A stretch of 64,000 nucleotides of DNA from Streptomyces sp. AV19 (GCF_015999245.1 NZ_JAEAMR010000007.1:372698-436697), one strand, 5' to 3'; numbered from the stretch's first letter, positions 8,844-17,383 are shown. Program-made: numbers and translations. The notes: a model not told the origin generated them from the sequence alone.

Positions 8844-8866
8844 CTGTCGGTGTGAGGCATTACAGT
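8844..8866 (+). promoter_or_regulatory. Promoter of the DUF4177/RidA pair, DNA-damage-like motif
   Basis: CTGTCGGTGT (8844-8853), a 7-nt spacer and TACAGT (8861-8866) lie 6 nt before the ATG at 8873. The decamer matches TTGTCRGTGG at 8 of 10 positions. The -10-to-start distance implies a leaderless transcript. Confidence 0.6.
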
Positions 8867-8872
8867 CGGGCC

Positions 8873-9028
8873 ATGACCAAGTGGGAATACGCAACCGTGC
8901 CGCTGCTGGTGCACGCGACCAAGCAGATTCTGGACACCTGGGGCGAGGACGGCTGGGAGCTCGTCCAGGTCGTCCCGGGGCCCAACCCGGAGCAGCTGGT
9001 GGCCTACCTGAAGCGGGCCAAGCAGTGA
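8873..9028 (+). CDS. Small DUF4177 domain protein
   Basis: A 51-residue protein with the DUF4177 pattern: KWEYATVPLL at the start and GWELVQVVPGPN in the middle, forming a small beta-alpha-beta unit. Its function is not known. The ATG at 8873 follows TACAGT by 6 nt and has no Shine-Dalgarno, so the message is probably leaderless. The stop overlaps the next start (GTGA), coupling it to the RidA-like gene, which suggests that the two act together. Confidence 0.85.
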   Translation: MTKWEYATVPLLVHATKQILDTWGEDGWELVQVVPGPNPEQLVAYLKRAKQ

Positions 9029-9489
9029 GCGCCGTCGAGAGCAGGCTGGCCGAGCTCGGGCTGACGGTGCCGGACGTCGTGCCGCCGCTGGCCGCGTACC
9101 AGCCGGCCGTGCGGACCGGCGCGTACGTGTACACCGCCGGTCAGCTGCCCATGGTCAAGGGTTCGATCCCGGTGACCGGCAAGGTCGGCGCGGAGGTCAG
9201 CCCGGAGCAGGCCAAGGAGCTGGCGGGCGTGTGCGCGCTCAACGCCCTGGCCGCCGTGAAGTCCGTCGTCGGCGATCTCGACAAGATCGTCCGCGTGGTG
9301 AAGGTCGTCGGCTTCGTGGCCTCCGCCCCCGACTTCACCGGTCAGCCCGCCGTGCTCAACGGGGCCAGCGAGCTGCTGGGCGAGGTCCTGGGCGAGAAGG
9401 GCGTGCACGCCCGTTCCGCCGTCGGCGTCGCGGTGCTGCCGCTGGACGCGCCGGTCGAGGTCGAGATCCAGGTCGAGGTCGCCGGCTGA
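9025..9489 (+). CDS. RidA family protein (enamine/imine deaminase-like)
   Basis: A 154-residue YjgF/YER057c/UK114-family protein, starting at GTG 9025 inside the stop of the DUF4177 gene. YVYTAGQLPM, NALAAVKSVVGDLDKIVRVVKVVGF and an RSAVGVAVLPLDAPVEVE stretch with the conserved Arg of the substrate pocket are visible. Classical RidA hydrolyses reactive 2-aminoacrylate-type intermediates and forms homotrimers. This protein belongs to the longer YjgF-like subgroup, so the exact substrate is uncertain. Confidence 0.88.
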   Translation: MSAVESRLAELGLTVPDVVPPLAAYQPAVRTGAYVYTAGQLPMVKGSIPVTGKVGAEVSPEQAKELAGVCALNALAAVKSVVGDLDKIVRVVKVVGFVASAPDFTGQPAVLNGASELLGEVLGEKGVHARSAVGVAVLPLDAPVEVEIQVEVAG

Positions 9490-9587
9490 CGGGTCTTTCC
9501 GGCCACCGGCGGCCCCTTCCGGTGCTTCCGGTGCTTTCGGCGCGGGACCCCCTCGATCATCCGCCCGCGAGCGCATAGCATCCGGCC

Positions 9588-10496
9588 ATGGTGACGACCG
9601 ACGGTCAGTGGTACCCACCGGAATGGCCCGACCGGATCAGGCGCCTCGCGCGGGGCGAGCTCGCTCCCGTGACGCCGCGCCGCGCCGCGACGGTCCTGCT
9701 GCTGCGGGACGGCGAGGACGGCGGGGTCGCCGTCCACATGCTGCGCAGACGCGCCTCCATGGCCTTCGCCGGAGGCGCGTTCGCGTACCCGGGCGGCTCC
9801 GTGGACCCGCGCGACGAACGCGACGTGCCCTGGGCCGGGCCCTCGCCCGAGGAGTGGGCCGGGCGCCTCGGCGTCGAGCCCGCGGTGGCCCAGGCCATCG
9901 TCTGCGCGACGGTCCGCGAGACCTTCGAGGAGGCGGGCGTGCTGCTCGCCGGCCCGGCCCCGGGCACGGTCGTGGCCGACACCACCGGTCCGGGCTGGGA
10001 GGCCGACCGGGCCGCGCTCGTCAGCCACGAGCTGTCGTTCGGCGACTTCCTGGAGCGGCGCGGGCTGCTGCTCCGCAGCGATCTGCTGGGCGCCTGGGCG
10101 CGCTGGATCACCCCCGAGTTCGAGACGCGCCGCTACGACACCTGGTTCTTCGTCGCGGCGTTGCCCGAGGGGCAGCGCACCTGCGACGACTCCACCGAGG
10201 CGGACCTGGCGGTGTGGACCGCCCCCGCCGAGGCGGCCGCCGGCTACGACCGGGGCGAGCTGCTGATGATGCCGCCGACCATCGCGACGCTCCGCTCGCT
10301 CCTGCCGTTCGGGAAAGTGGCCGATGTGCTGGCCGCGGCGGGTGAGCAGGATCTCACCCCGGTGCTGGCGCGCGTGGAGCTCGCCGGGGAAGAGATCGTG
10401 CTGAGCTGGCCCGGGCACGAGGAGTTCACCAAGAATCTCCCCTTCCGCCTGCCGGGCCCGCCGCACATTCCAGCGACTCCGGGAGCCGATGCATGA
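9588..10496 (+). CDS. NUDIX hydrolase (split Nudix box)
   Basis: A 302-residue NUDIX-fold protein. The glycine part GGAFAYPGGSVDPRDE (about residues 60-75) is separated by about 28 residues from ATVRETFEEAGVLL, which carries the REx2EExG metal-binding core, so the box has a long insertion as in NUDT19/RP2p-type enzymes. Those hydrolyse CoA or acyl-CoA pyrophosphate bonds, and that is a reasonable guess here. A TAGCAT hexamer ends 6 nt before the ATG, indicating a leaderless start. The stop overlaps the next gene's ATG, so it is co-translated with the metallo-beta-lactamase-fold hydrolase. Confidence 0.88.
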   Translation: MVTTDGQWYPPEWPDRIRRLARGELAPVTPRRAATVLLLRDGEDGGVAVHMLRRRASMAFAGGAFAYPGGSVDPRDERDVPWAGPSPEEWAGRLGVEPAVAQAIVCATVRETFEEAGVLLAGPAPGTVVADTTGPGWEADRAALVSHELSFGDFLERRGLLLRSDLLGAWARWITPEFETRRYDTWFFVAALPEGQRTCDDSTEADLAVWTAPAEAAAGYDRGELLMMPPTIATLRSLLPFGKVADVLAAAGEQDLTPVLARVELAGEEIVLSWPGHEEFTKNLPFRLPGPPHIPATPGADA

Positions 10497-11335
10497 CGAA
10501 CCCAGCCGAAGCCGCCGACCTGCCGGGCCGGCCGCGCGCGGCCGTTCCGGGCGGGCCCGCCACCGAGCGCGCGACCTGCGTCCTCGCCCCCAACCCGTCC
10601 GCGATGACCCTCGACGGCACCAACACCTGGCTGCTGTCCGAGCCGGGCTCCGACCTCGCCGTCGTCGTCGACCCGGGGCCGCTGGACGAGGGGCACCTGC
10701 GGGCGGTCGTCGCCGCGGCGGAGGCGGCGGGCAAGCGGATCGCCCTCGCCCTGCTCACCCACGGCCACCACGACCACGCCGACGGCGCGGTACGGCTGTC
10801 CGGGCTCACGGGCGCCCCGGTGCGGGCCGTGGACCCGGCGCTGCGGGCCGGTGGCGGCGGGGGGCTGGCCGCGGGCGACGTGATCACTACCGGCGGTCTG
10901 GATCTGCGGGTGGTCCCCACCCCCGGCCACACCGCGGACTCGGTCTCCTTCCACCTCCCGGCGGACCGCGCGCTCCTCACCGGCGACACCGTCCTCGGCC
11001 GCGGCACGACCGTCGTCGCCCATCCCGACGGCCGCCTCGGCGACTACCTCGACTCGCTGCGCCGGCTGCGGACGCTCACCGTCGACGAGGACGTCCGGAC
11101 GATCCTGCCCGCGCACGGCCCCGTCCTGGACGACGCCAAGGGCGTCCTGGAGTACTACCTCGCCCACCGCGCCAAACGCCTCGCCCAGGTGGAGACGGCC
11201 GTCGAGGCGGGCCACCGGAGCCCCCAGGATGTCGTCGCCCACGTCTACGCGGACGTGGACCGCGCGGTCTGGCCGGCGGCGGAGCTGTCGGTGCGGGCGC
11301 AGCTGGACTACCTGGGGGAGCACGGGCTCATCTGA
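10493..11335 (+). CDS. MBL-fold metallo-hydrolase (LACTB2-like)
   Basis: A 280-residue metallo-beta-lactamase-fold enzyme. The zinc motif THGHHDHADG (about 86-95), the later TPGHTADS His and GDTVLG Asp, and a final HGP are all present. The C-terminal ~80 residues form the small helical domain (LAHRAKRLAQVE...VYADVD...VRAQLDYLGEHGLI) seen in LACTB2-type hydrolases. Those include endoribonucleases and thioesterases; the substrate here is unknown. The ATG overlaps the NUDIX stop and also has GGGAG 7 nt upstream. A terminator-like hairpin follows at 11460. Confidence 0.9.
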   Translation: MTNPAEAADLPGRPRAAVPGGPATERATCVLAPNPSAMTLDGTNTWLLSEPGSDLAVVVDPGPLDEGHLRAVVAAAEAAGKRIALALLTHGHHDHADGAVRLSGLTGAPVRAVDPALRAGGGGGLAAGDVITTGGLDLRVVPTPGHTADSVSFHLPADRALLTGDTVLGRGTTVVAHPDGRLGDYLDSLRRLRTLTVDEDVRTILPAHGPVLDDAKGVLEYYLAHRAKRLAQVETAVEAGHRSPQDVVAHVYADVDRAVWPAAELSVRAQLDYLGEHGLI

Positions 11336-11459
11336 CGGCAGCTTCCCGGATGGCAGCAGCTTCCCGGACTGTCCGGCGGGACTCTGTCAGGTCGGGCGCC
11401 CGACGCCTCGTCAACCTCGGTGCGGACCACGCTCTTTCGGGTCCGCCGAGGACGTGCGA

Positions 11460-11488
11460 GAGCCCCGCTCCGGAAGGAAGCGGGGCTC
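11460..11488. terminator. Hairpin between the MBL hydrolase and crp (convergent)
   Basis: Bases 11460-11469 and 11479-11488 are inverted repeats (GAGCCCCGCT) around a 9-nt loop. It lies 18 bp past the crp stop and can end transcription from both directions. Confidence 0.75.
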
Positions 11489-11506
11489 CGTCGCGTGCGG
11501 TGCGCG

Positions 11507-12181
11507 TCAGCGGGAGCGCTTCGCCAGGCGCTCGACGTCCAGCAGGATCACGGCGCGCGCCTCCAGGCGCAGCCAGCCGCGGCCGGCGAAGTCCGCGAGG
11601 GCCTTGTTGACCGTCTCGCGGGACGCGCCGACGAGCTGGGCGAGCTCTTCCTGGGTGAGGTCGTGCACCACGTGGATGCCCTCCTCGGACTGCACGCCGA
11701 AGCGGCGCGACAGGTCCAGCAGGGCCTTGGCGACGCGGCCGGGGACGTCCGAGAAGACGAGGTCCGACATGGAGTCGTTGGTGCGGCGCAGGCGGCGGGC
11801 GACGGCGCGCAGCAGGGCCGTGGCCACCTCCGGGCGGGCGTTGAGCCACGGCTGGAGGTCGCCGTGGCCGAGGCCGAGGAGCTTGACCTCGGTCAGCGCG
11901 GTGGCGGTGGCGGTGCGCGGTCCGGGGTCGAAGAGGGACAGCTCGCCGATGAGCTCGCCGGGGCCCAGGACGGCCAGCATGTTCTCGCGGCCGTCGGGGG
12001 AGGTGCGGTGGAGCTTCACCTTCCCCTCGGTCACCACGTAGAGGCGGTCGCCCGGGTCGCCTTCGTGGAACAGGGCGTCGCCCCTCGCGAGAGTGACCTC
12101 GCCCATGGAGGCGCGCAGCTCAGCGGCCTGCTCGTCATCGAGCGCCGCGAAGAGCGGGGCGCGCCGCAGAACGTCGTCCAC
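11507..12181 (-). CDS. crp: Crp-family cyclic-nucleotide-responsive regulator
   Basis: A 224-residue Crp/Fnr protein. The cyclic-nucleotide-binding beta-roll (residues ~10-115) includes LGPGELIGELSLFDPGPRTATATA, the phosphate-binding cassette with its Glu and Arg. A dimerisation helix follows, then a winged helix whose recognition helix lies in LVGASRETVNKALADF. It matches my memory of Streptomyces Crp, needed for germination, development and antibiotic production. The GTG at 12181 is chosen over the upstream ATG at 12202 because AAGGAG lies 7 nt before it and the family length is 224. A Crp-like palindrome lies about 63 bp upstream, suggesting autoregulation. Confidence 0.95.
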   Translation of the reverse strand: MDDVLRRAPLFAALDDEQAAELRASMGEVTLARGDALFHEGDPGDRLYVVTEGKVKLHRTSPDGRENMLAVLGPGELIGELSLFDPGPRTATATALTEVKLLGLGHGDLQPWLNARPEVATALLRAVARRLRRTNDSMSDLVFSDVPGRVAKALLDLSRRFGVQSEEGIHVVHDLTQEELAQLVGASRETVNKALADFAGRGWLRLEARAVILLDVERLAKRSR

Positions 12182-12243
12182 GAGTTCTCTCCTTGTCGAC
12201 ATGCACAGAGGACCGTGGTCCCCATGATGCCCGTCGGTAAAAC

Positions 12244-12259
12244 TGTGTGATCAAACACA
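12244..12259. promoter_or_regulatory. Candidate Crp-binding site upstream of crp
   Basis: TGTGT-N6-ACACA is a palindrome with the half-site and spacing of Crp-family operators (also readable as GTG-N8-CAC). It sits between the divergent crp and nth genes, 63 bp from the crp start and about 100 bp from nth. Confidence 0.6.
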
Positions 12260-12333
12260 AGTGTGGCGCATCGTCGGCGGAAGCCCTACGGCAGGGGTCC
12301 GATTGGGCTGTGCTTTTCCCGCGGCCGGGGCGG

Positions 12334-12356
12334 ATGTCACTGCTGGGCTTTAGTCT
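12334..12356 (+). promoter_or_regulatory. nth promoter, weak DNA-damage-like motif
   Basis: ATGTCACTGC (12334-12343), a 7-nt spacer and TAGTCT (12351-12356) lie 6 nt before the GTG start. The decamer matches TTGTCRGTGG at 7 of 10 positions, and the -10 distance fits a leaderless transcript. Confidence 0.5.
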
Positions 12357-12362
12357 GGCCGG

Positions 12363-13364
12363 GTGTCCAATACGCCGGTGAGAGCACAGGGCAAGGGGGC
12401 CGGGAGGGTGACCTCGACCCGTGATTCCGCTGTGGGCGAACGCCCCGCCGCGAAATCGCCAAAAGACGCAAAAGAGGCAAAATCGCCGACCCGTCGGGCG
12501 GCGGGTCCGACGGCGGAGAAGAAGCCGGCCGTGAAGTCGCCGAAGCCGTCGAAGCCGCCGAAGTCCTCGGCATCCTCGAAGCAGGCGAAGCCGTCGAAGC
12601 CGGAGTCGCGGACCGCGCTCGTCCGGCGGGCCCGCCGGATCAACCGCGAGCTCGCGGAGGTGTACCCGTACGCCCACCCGGAGCTGGACTTCGAGGATCC
12701 CTTCCAACTCCTCGTCGCGACGGTCCTCTCCGCCCAGACCACCGACCTGCGGGTCAACCAGACGACCCCGGCCCTCTTCGCCGCCTACCCGACGCCGGAG
12801 GACATGGCGGCCGCCGACCCCGAGGCGCTGGAGCAGCTGATCCGGCCCACGGGCTTCTTCCGGGCCAAGGCCAAGTCGCTGATGGGCCTGTCCGCCGCGC
12901 TGCGGGACCGCTTCGACGGCGAGGTGCCCGGCCGGCTGGAGGACCTCGTCTCGCTCCCCGGCGTCGGCCGCAAGACGGCCAACGTGGTGCTGGGCAACGC
13001 CTTCGGGGTCCCGGGCATAACCGTCGACACGCACTTCCAGCGCCTCGTCCGCCGCTGGAAGTGGACCGCCGAGACGGACCCGGAGAAGATCGAGGCCGAG
13101 GTCTGCTCGCTCTTCCCGAAGAGCGACTGGACGATGCTCTCGCACCGCGTCATCTTCCACGGCCGCCGCATCTGCCACTCCCGCAAGCCCGCCTGCGGCG
13201 CCTGCCCGATCGCCCCGCTGTGCCCGTCGTACGGCGAGGGCGAGACGGACCCGGAGAAGGCGAAGAAGCTGCTCAAGTACGAGAAGGGCGGCATGCCGGG
13301 CCAGCGGCTGAAGCCGCCGCCGGACTTCCCGGGCCCGCCCGCGCCCCCGCTGGGCGCCGGGTGA
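12363..13364 (+). CDS. nth: Endonuclease III with Lys/Pro-rich N-terminal extension
   Basis: A 333-residue base-excision repair glycosylase/AP lyase. The HhH motif [13 protein letters not shown] carries the catalytic Lys (near 204), and the essential Asp is in VDTHFQR (near 221). A [4Fe-4S] cluster motif C-x6-C-x2-C-x5-C follows in [17 protein letters not shown]. It removes oxidised pyrimidines from DNA. The first ~85 residues are a Lys/Ser/Pro-rich, repetitive, probably disordered tail absent from E. coli Nth (211 aa). The C-terminus is Pro-rich. GTG at 12363 follows TAGTCT by 6 nt and lacks a Shine-Dalgarno, so translation is probably leaderless. Confidence 0.95.
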   Translation: MSNTPVRAQGKGAGRVTSTRDSAVGERPAAKSPKDAKEAKSPTRRAAGPTAEKKPAVKSPKPSKPPKSSASSKQAKPSKPESRTALVRRARRINRELAEVYPYAHPELDFEDPFQLLVATVLSAQTTDLRVNQTTPALFAAYPTPEDMAAADPEALEQLIRPTGFFRAKAKSLMGLSAALRDRFDGEVPGRLEDLVSLPGVGRKTANVVLGNAFGVPGITVDTHFQRLVRRWKWTAETDPEKIEAEVCSLFPKSDWTMLSHRVIFHGRRICHSRKPACGACPIAPLCPSYGEGETDPEKAKKLLKYEKGGMPGQRLKPPPDFPGPPAPPLGAG

Positions 13365-13413
13365 CCGGACCGGTGCGCGGGAGCGCCGCGCGGCCGACGG
13401 GCACGGACCAGGC

Positions 13414-14157
13414 ATGACCGGGACAGACGGCACGACCGGGACAGACGGGGACATGGGGAAGCGCATGAGGAGCACGTACGGCCGGGACAGCCGGGAGATC
13501 ACCGTCACCGCCGAGGGGCTGCCCGCCTGGCTGGAGCCGGTCGCGCGGGCCCTGCGGGACGTCGAGCCCCAGCAGTTGAGCCGCTACCTGCCCCCGGAGA
13601 CGGGCGGGCGGCGCTCGGCCGTCCTGGTGCTCTTCGGTGAGGGCCCGCAGGGCCCGGAGCTGCTGCTTCTGGAGCGTGCCGGCACGCTGCGCTCGCACGC
13701 GGGGCAGTCCTCCTTCCCCGGCGGCGCCCTCGACCCGGAGGACGGCGACCCCGCCGACGGCGGCCTCGTCCGCGCCGCGCTGCGCGAGGCCGAGGAGGAG
13801 ACGGGGCTCGACCCGTCCGGCGTCCAGGTCTTCGGCGTGCTGCCGGATCTGTACATCCCGGTCAGCGGGTTCGTCGTGACCCCCGTGCTCGGCTGGTGGC
13901 GCGAGCCCAGCCCGGTCGGTCCGGCCGACCCCGCCGAGACGGCCCGGGTCTTCACCGTCCCGGTCGCCGAGCTCACCGACCCGGCGAAGCGCGCGACCGC
14001 CGTCCACCCGAGCGGTCACCGGGGTCCGGTGTTCCACATGGACGAGGCGCTGGTCTGGGGGTTCACGGCGGGGGTGATCGACCGCATCCTGCACTACGCG
14101 GGCTGGGAGCGGCCCTGGGACGCCGCCCGGGAGGTGCCGCTCGACTGGAGCTCCTGA
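13414..14157 (+). CDS. CoA pyrophosphatase-type NUDIX hydrolase
   Basis: A 247-residue NUDIX protein with the CoA-specific motif LLLERAGTLRSHAGQSSFPGG ahead of the Nudix box (GGALDPEDG...REAEEETGL). These enzymes split CoA or acyl-CoA into 3',5'-ADP and phosphopantetheine products. The box carries a short insertion (GDPADGG). The start may be ATG 13414 or the internal ATGs at 13453/13465, because the first 13 codons are a Thr/Gly/Asp repeat without family conservation. It is followed after 79 bp by the MarP-like protease on the same strand. Confidence 0.88.
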   Translation: MTGTDGTTGTDGDMGKRMRSTYGRDSREITVTAEGLPAWLEPVARALRDVEPQQLSRYLPPETGGRRSAVLVLFGEGPQGPELLLLERAGTLRSHAGQSSFPGGALDPEDGDPADGGLVRAALREAEEETGLDPSGVQVFGVLPDLYIPVSGFVVTPVLGWWREPSPVGPADPAETARVFTVPVAELTDPAKRATAVHPSGHRGPVFHMDEALVWGFTAGVIDRILHYAGWERPWDAAREVPLDWSS

Positions 14158-14236
14158 CCGCCGCCCAGGCCCCGCAGACCCGCCGCCGCAGACCCGCCGC
14201 CGTCCCGCCGACAACCGCAATGCGAGGCACCCTTCG

Positions 14237-15436
14237 GTGAACGTACTGGACATCGTGCTGCTGCTGGCCGCCGCCTGGTTCGCGGTCATCGGCTTCCGCC
14301 AGGGGTTCGTGGTCGGCGTGCTCTCGGTGGTCGGATTCCTCGGCGGCGGCCTGGCCGCCCTCTACGTGCTGCCGGTGATCTGGGACAGCGCTGCCGGCGA
14401 CCGGTCGCCGGGCACCCTGGCCGCCGTGGCGGCCGTCGTCATCGTCATTGTCTGCGCCTCCGTCGGCCAGGCCGCGACCACGCACCTGGGCAACCGGCTG
14501 CGCCGCCACATCACCTGGTCGCCGGCCCGCGCGCTGGATGCGACGGGCGGGGCGCTGGTGAACGTCGTCGCCATGCTGCTCGTCGCCTGGCTGATCGGCT
14601 CCGCCCTCGCCGGGACCTCACTGCCGACGCTCGGCAAGCAGGTGCGCGGCTCCAAGGTGCTGCTCGGCGTCGCCCGGGTCGTGCCCGGGGAGGCCAACAC
14701 CTGGTTCGCCGACTTCAGCACGGCCCTCGCCCAGAACGGCTTCCCCCAGGTCTTCGCCCCCTTCTCGGCCGAGACCATCACCTCGGTGCCGCCGCCCGAC
14801 CCGGCGCTGTCGGGCAGCGCCGTCGCCGCCGAGGCACAGCGCAGCATCGTCAAGGTGGTCGGCAACGCACCCGGCTGCGGCAAGGTGCTGGAGGGCAGCG
14901 GATTCGTCTTCGCGCCGCGCCGCGTGATGACCAACGCCCATGTGGTGGGCGGAGTGACCGAGCCGACGGTGCAGGTCGGGGGCAGGGGCCGGCTGCTGGA
15001 CGCCAGGGTCGTGCTCTACGACTGGAAGCGGGACATCGCCGTCCTGAGCGTTCCCGCGCTGGACGCGCCCGCCCTGCGCTTCGCCGCGGTGGACGCCGAG
15101 AGCGGCCGGAGCGCCATCGTCGCGGGCTTCCCGGAGAACGGCGCGTACGACGTGCGGTCCGCCCGGGTCCGCAGCCGCGTCGACGCCAACGGTCCGGACA
15201 TCTACCACCGCGGTTATGTGCGCCGCGACGTGTACTCCCTGTACGCGACCGTGCGGCAGGGCAACTCGGGCGGCCCGCTGCTGACCCCCGACGGGCGGGT
15301 GTACGGCGTCGTCTTCGCCAAGTCGCTCGACGACGCGGACACGGGCTACGCCCTCACGGCGGACGAGGTGCACGAGGACGTCGTGGCGGGCCGTACGGCC
15401 GCGGCACCGGTCGAGACGCAGGGGTGCGCGCTCTGA
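14237..15436 (+). CDS. MarP-like membrane-anchored serine protease
   Basis: A 399-residue protein. A four-helix CvpA-like membrane domain occupies residues ~1-115, and a trypsin/chymotrypsin-fold periplasmic protease lies at ~185-390. The catalytic triad is visible: His in MTNAHVVGG (near 234), Asp in KRDIAVLSV (near 266) and Ser in GNSGGPLL (near 343). Two Cys flank the fold. This is the architecture of mycobacterial MarP, needed for acid and oxidative stress tolerance. The start is GTG at 14237. It lies in the same orientation behind nth and the NUDIX gene and may be co-transcribed with them. Confidence 0.92.
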   Translation: MNVLDIVLLLAAAWFAVIGFRQGFVVGVLSVVGFLGGGLAALYVLPVIWDSAAGDRSPGTLAAVAAVVIVIVCASVGQAATTHLGNRLRRHITWSPARALDATGGALVNVVAMLLVAWLIGSALAGTSLPTLGKQVRGSKVLLGVARVVPGEANTWFADFSTALAQNGFPQVFAPFSAETITSVPPPDPALSGSAVAAEAQRSIVKVVGNAPGCGKVLEGSGFVFAPRRVMTNAHVVGGVTEPTVQVGGRGRLLDARVVLYDWKRDIAVLSVPALDAPALRFAAVDAESGRSAIVAGFPENGAYDVRSARVRSRVDANGPDIYHRGYVRRDVYSLYATVRQGNSGGPLLTPDGRVYGVVFAKSLDDADTGYALTADEVHEDVVAGRTAAAPVETQGCAL

Positions 15437-15476
15437 GGCGGTGCGGTGACGTACGAGGAGAGGCCGGCCGGCTGCC

Positions 15477-15695
15477 TCAGCGGCTGCGGGGATGGCGCAG
15501 CCGCGCCGAGACCCAGCGCGCGCGGCGCCGGATGATGCGCGGGATGCCGATCCTGAGGTCGGTGCCGTCCCCCGGTGGGAGGGTGTCGTGGCGCCCCTCC
15601 GCCCGCTCGGGCACCTCGGTGGTCACAGTCAGCGCGGCGTCGTCGTCGGCGCCGCGCTGCTGAGTCAGGTCGCGATGGTCGTGCGTCCAGCCCAT
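15477..15695 (-). CDS. Small basic protein of unknown function
   Basis: A 72-residue reading frame with strongly G/C-biased third codon positions, unlike the overlapping frames. The N-terminal half is acidic and polar (MGWTHDHRDLTQQ...DDDAALTVTTEVPERAE). The C-terminal half is Arg-rich (RIIRRRARWVSARLRHPRSR). I recognise no family. It may be cytoplasmic and nucleic-acid binding by charge, but that is only inference. It stands alone between the convergent protease gene and the alpha/beta hydrolase gene. Confidence 0.7.
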   Translation of the reverse strand: MGWTHDHRDLTQQRGADDDAALTVTTEVPERAEGRHDTLPPGDGTDLRIGIPRIIRRRARWVSARLRHPRSR

Positions 15696-15820
15696 ACCCC
15701 GGTCTGTGCCCGGGGCGGAAGGTCGGTAATCGCCCCGGGGCCCGGCAATTGGCCTATGCACGGGGCAATTGGTCGCTTGTCGTTCACGCGTTCGAGTTCG
15801 ACCGGGGGAGCCCCGGACGC

Positions 15821-16819
15821 CTACCGGTCCGGCTCCGGGTCCCTCAGCCAGCCGATCAGCTCCGTCGAGAAGGCCAGCGGGTCCTCCTCGTGCGGGAAGT
15901 GCCCCAGCCCGTCGAAGAGCCGCCACCGGTACGGCGCCTCCACGTACTCGCCGGACCCGGCGGCGCTGCGCGTGCGCATCACCGGATCGAGCGATCCGTG
16001 GACGTGGAGCGTGGGCACGCGCACGGGCCGCTTCATGCGCCGGTTGAACTGGATGCCGTCCGGCCGTGCCATCGACCGCACCATCCACCGGTACGGCTCG
16101 ATGGAGCAGTGCGCCGTCGACGGGATCGTCATCGCGCGCCGGTAGACCGCCACCGCCTCGTCGTCCGGCAGCCGGGGGCCCGACCAGTCGCGCATCAGCC
16201 GCCCCACCAGTGCCGCGTCGTCCGCGATCAGCCTGCGCTCCGGCAGCCACGGCCGCTGGAAGCCCCAGACCGCGGAGCCCGCGGCCGTCTGCTGCGGGTC
16301 GGTGAGCATGGCCGAGCGCCACCGGCGCGGGTGCGGCATCGAGGACACCGCCAGCCGGCGCACCAGCTTGGGCCGCATCACCGCCGCGGTCCAGGCCAGG
16401 TAACCGCCGAGGGCGTGCCCGACCAGCGCCGCGTCCGGCTCGCCCAGCGAGCGGATCACCCCGGTGATGTCCAGGGCCAGGTTCGCGGGGTCGTAGCCCC
16501 GGGGCGTGCGGTCGCTGCCGCCCACTCCGCGCAGGTCCATCGCGACGGCCCGGAAACCCGCCTCCGCCAGGGCCGGCATCTGGTGCCGCCACGCCCACCA
16601 GAACTGCGGGAAGCCGTGCAGCAGCAGCACCAGCGGCCCCTCGCCCATCTCGGCGATGTGGAACCGCGCCCCGTTCGCCGCGACGTCCCGGTGCGTCCAG
16701 GGCCCGTCGGGGCGTACGACCTCCGTGGACGAGCCGGTGACGACTGCCGGAACGGCGGGTTCCGGCGCCCGGTCGGGGCCGGGGGACGCGGGCGCTGCGG
16801 AGGCTTCGGGCACCGTCAT
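15821..16819 (-). CDS. Alpha/beta hydrolase with Ala at the nucleophile position
   Basis: A 332-residue alpha/beta-hydrolase resembling epoxide hydrolases. It has LLHGFPQFWWAWRHQ with the HG oxyanion region, DLRGVGGSDRTPRGYD, a nucleophile elbow and a later HGSLDPV Asp and GLGHFPHEE His. The elbow reads VGHALGG, so the Asp or Ser nucleophile is replaced by Ala (GCC codon, near residue 135). That would abolish the normal covalent mechanism, pointing to a non-enzymatic or altered role. A Pro/Ala-rich stretch occupies the first 35 residues. The ATG overlaps the stop of the holin-like gene (ATGA), so the two are coupled. Confidence 0.88.
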   Translation of the reverse strand: MTVPEASAAPASPGPDRAPEPAVPAVVTGSSTEVVRPDGPWTHRDVAANGARFHIAEMGEGPLVLLLHGFPQFWWAWRHQMPALAEAGFRAVAMDLRGVGGSDRTPRGYDPANLALDITGVIRSLGEPDAALVGHALGGYLAWTAAVMRPKLVRRLAVSSMPHPRRWRSAMLTDPQQTAAGSAVWGFQRPWLPERRLIADDAALVGRLMRDWSGPRLPDDEAVAVYRRAMTIPSTAHCSIEPYRWMVRSMARPDGIQFNRRMKRPVRVPTLHVHGSLDPVMRTRSAAGSGEYVEAPYRWRLFDGLGHFPHEEDPLAFSTELIGWLRDPEPDR

Positions 16820-17274
16820 ACGGACGAGCGTGTCACAGATGCGCCCGTCTGGCTCGCGTCCTTCAGAGGACGGGGGTGAGGCTTGACCGTGCCCAGCACG
16901 GCCGCCGTCTCCTTGGCCGAGGCCAGGGACTTCTCCGGCTTGCTGATCTTCTTGAACTTCCGTACGGCCAGCAGTCCCAGGAGCGCCGCCAGCACCAGGA
17001 AGGCGCCGCCCGTGATCAGGAACGACCAGGCGAGTCCCAGGCCCAGGTTGTGGATCCCGTACGCCGCCGCGAAGCTGAGCACCGGCAGCGAGAAGAGGGC
17101 CAGGACGCCCGCCGCGGCGATCGCGCCGCCGCCGATACCCAGCCGCTTGGCGTCCTCGCGCAGCTCGGCCTTGGCCAGTGCGATCTCGTCGTGCACCAGC
17201 GCGGACAGCTCCGTGGTGGCCGTGGCCACCAGCTGGCCGAGGCTGCGGTCGGCACCGTCGTCGGCTGCGCTCAT
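16816..17274 (-). CDS. Phage holin-like membrane protein (DUF1469 type)
   Basis: A 152-residue protein of the Actinobacterial holin-X/DUF1469 family. A soluble amphipathic N-terminal helix (LGQLVATATTELSALVHDEIALAKAELREDAKR) is followed by two membrane segments and a Lys-rich tail. Despite the name, family members are usually host membrane proteins and no lysis role is implied. ATG 17274 has GGGAG 6 nt upstream and is preferred to the upstream ATG at 17331. It is translationally coupled to the following alpha/beta hydrolase and lies about 110 bp downstream of nhaA on the same strand. Confidence 0.85.
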   Translation of the reverse strand: MSAADDGADRSLGQLVATATTELSALVHDEIALAKAELREDAKRLGIGGGAIAAAGVLALFSLPVLSFAAAYGIHNLGLGLAWSFLITGGAFLVLAALLGLLAVRKFKKISKPEKSLASAKETAAVLGTVKPHPRPLKDASQTGASVTRSSV

Positions 17275-17383
17275 CGCTGCTCCCTCATCGTCGTCGCTCC
17301 CGTCGTCTGCGGGTCTTCTGCGGTCTCCCACGGGTCTGCCATGAGTGTTCCGCCCGTCTTCAGCGGATGTGAAGACACTCAGA

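Noticed and set aside
6317-8914. One long minus-strand protein combining both ArsA-like ATPases
   Set aside because: The upstream part is out of frame with the real first ATPase. The true arrangement is two genes with a GTGA overlap at 7789-7792.
15777-15799. Another TTGTC-type damage promoter near the alpha/beta hydrolase
   Set aside because: The decamer is a poor match, the hexamer at the right spacing lacks the final T, and no gene starts downstream on that strand.
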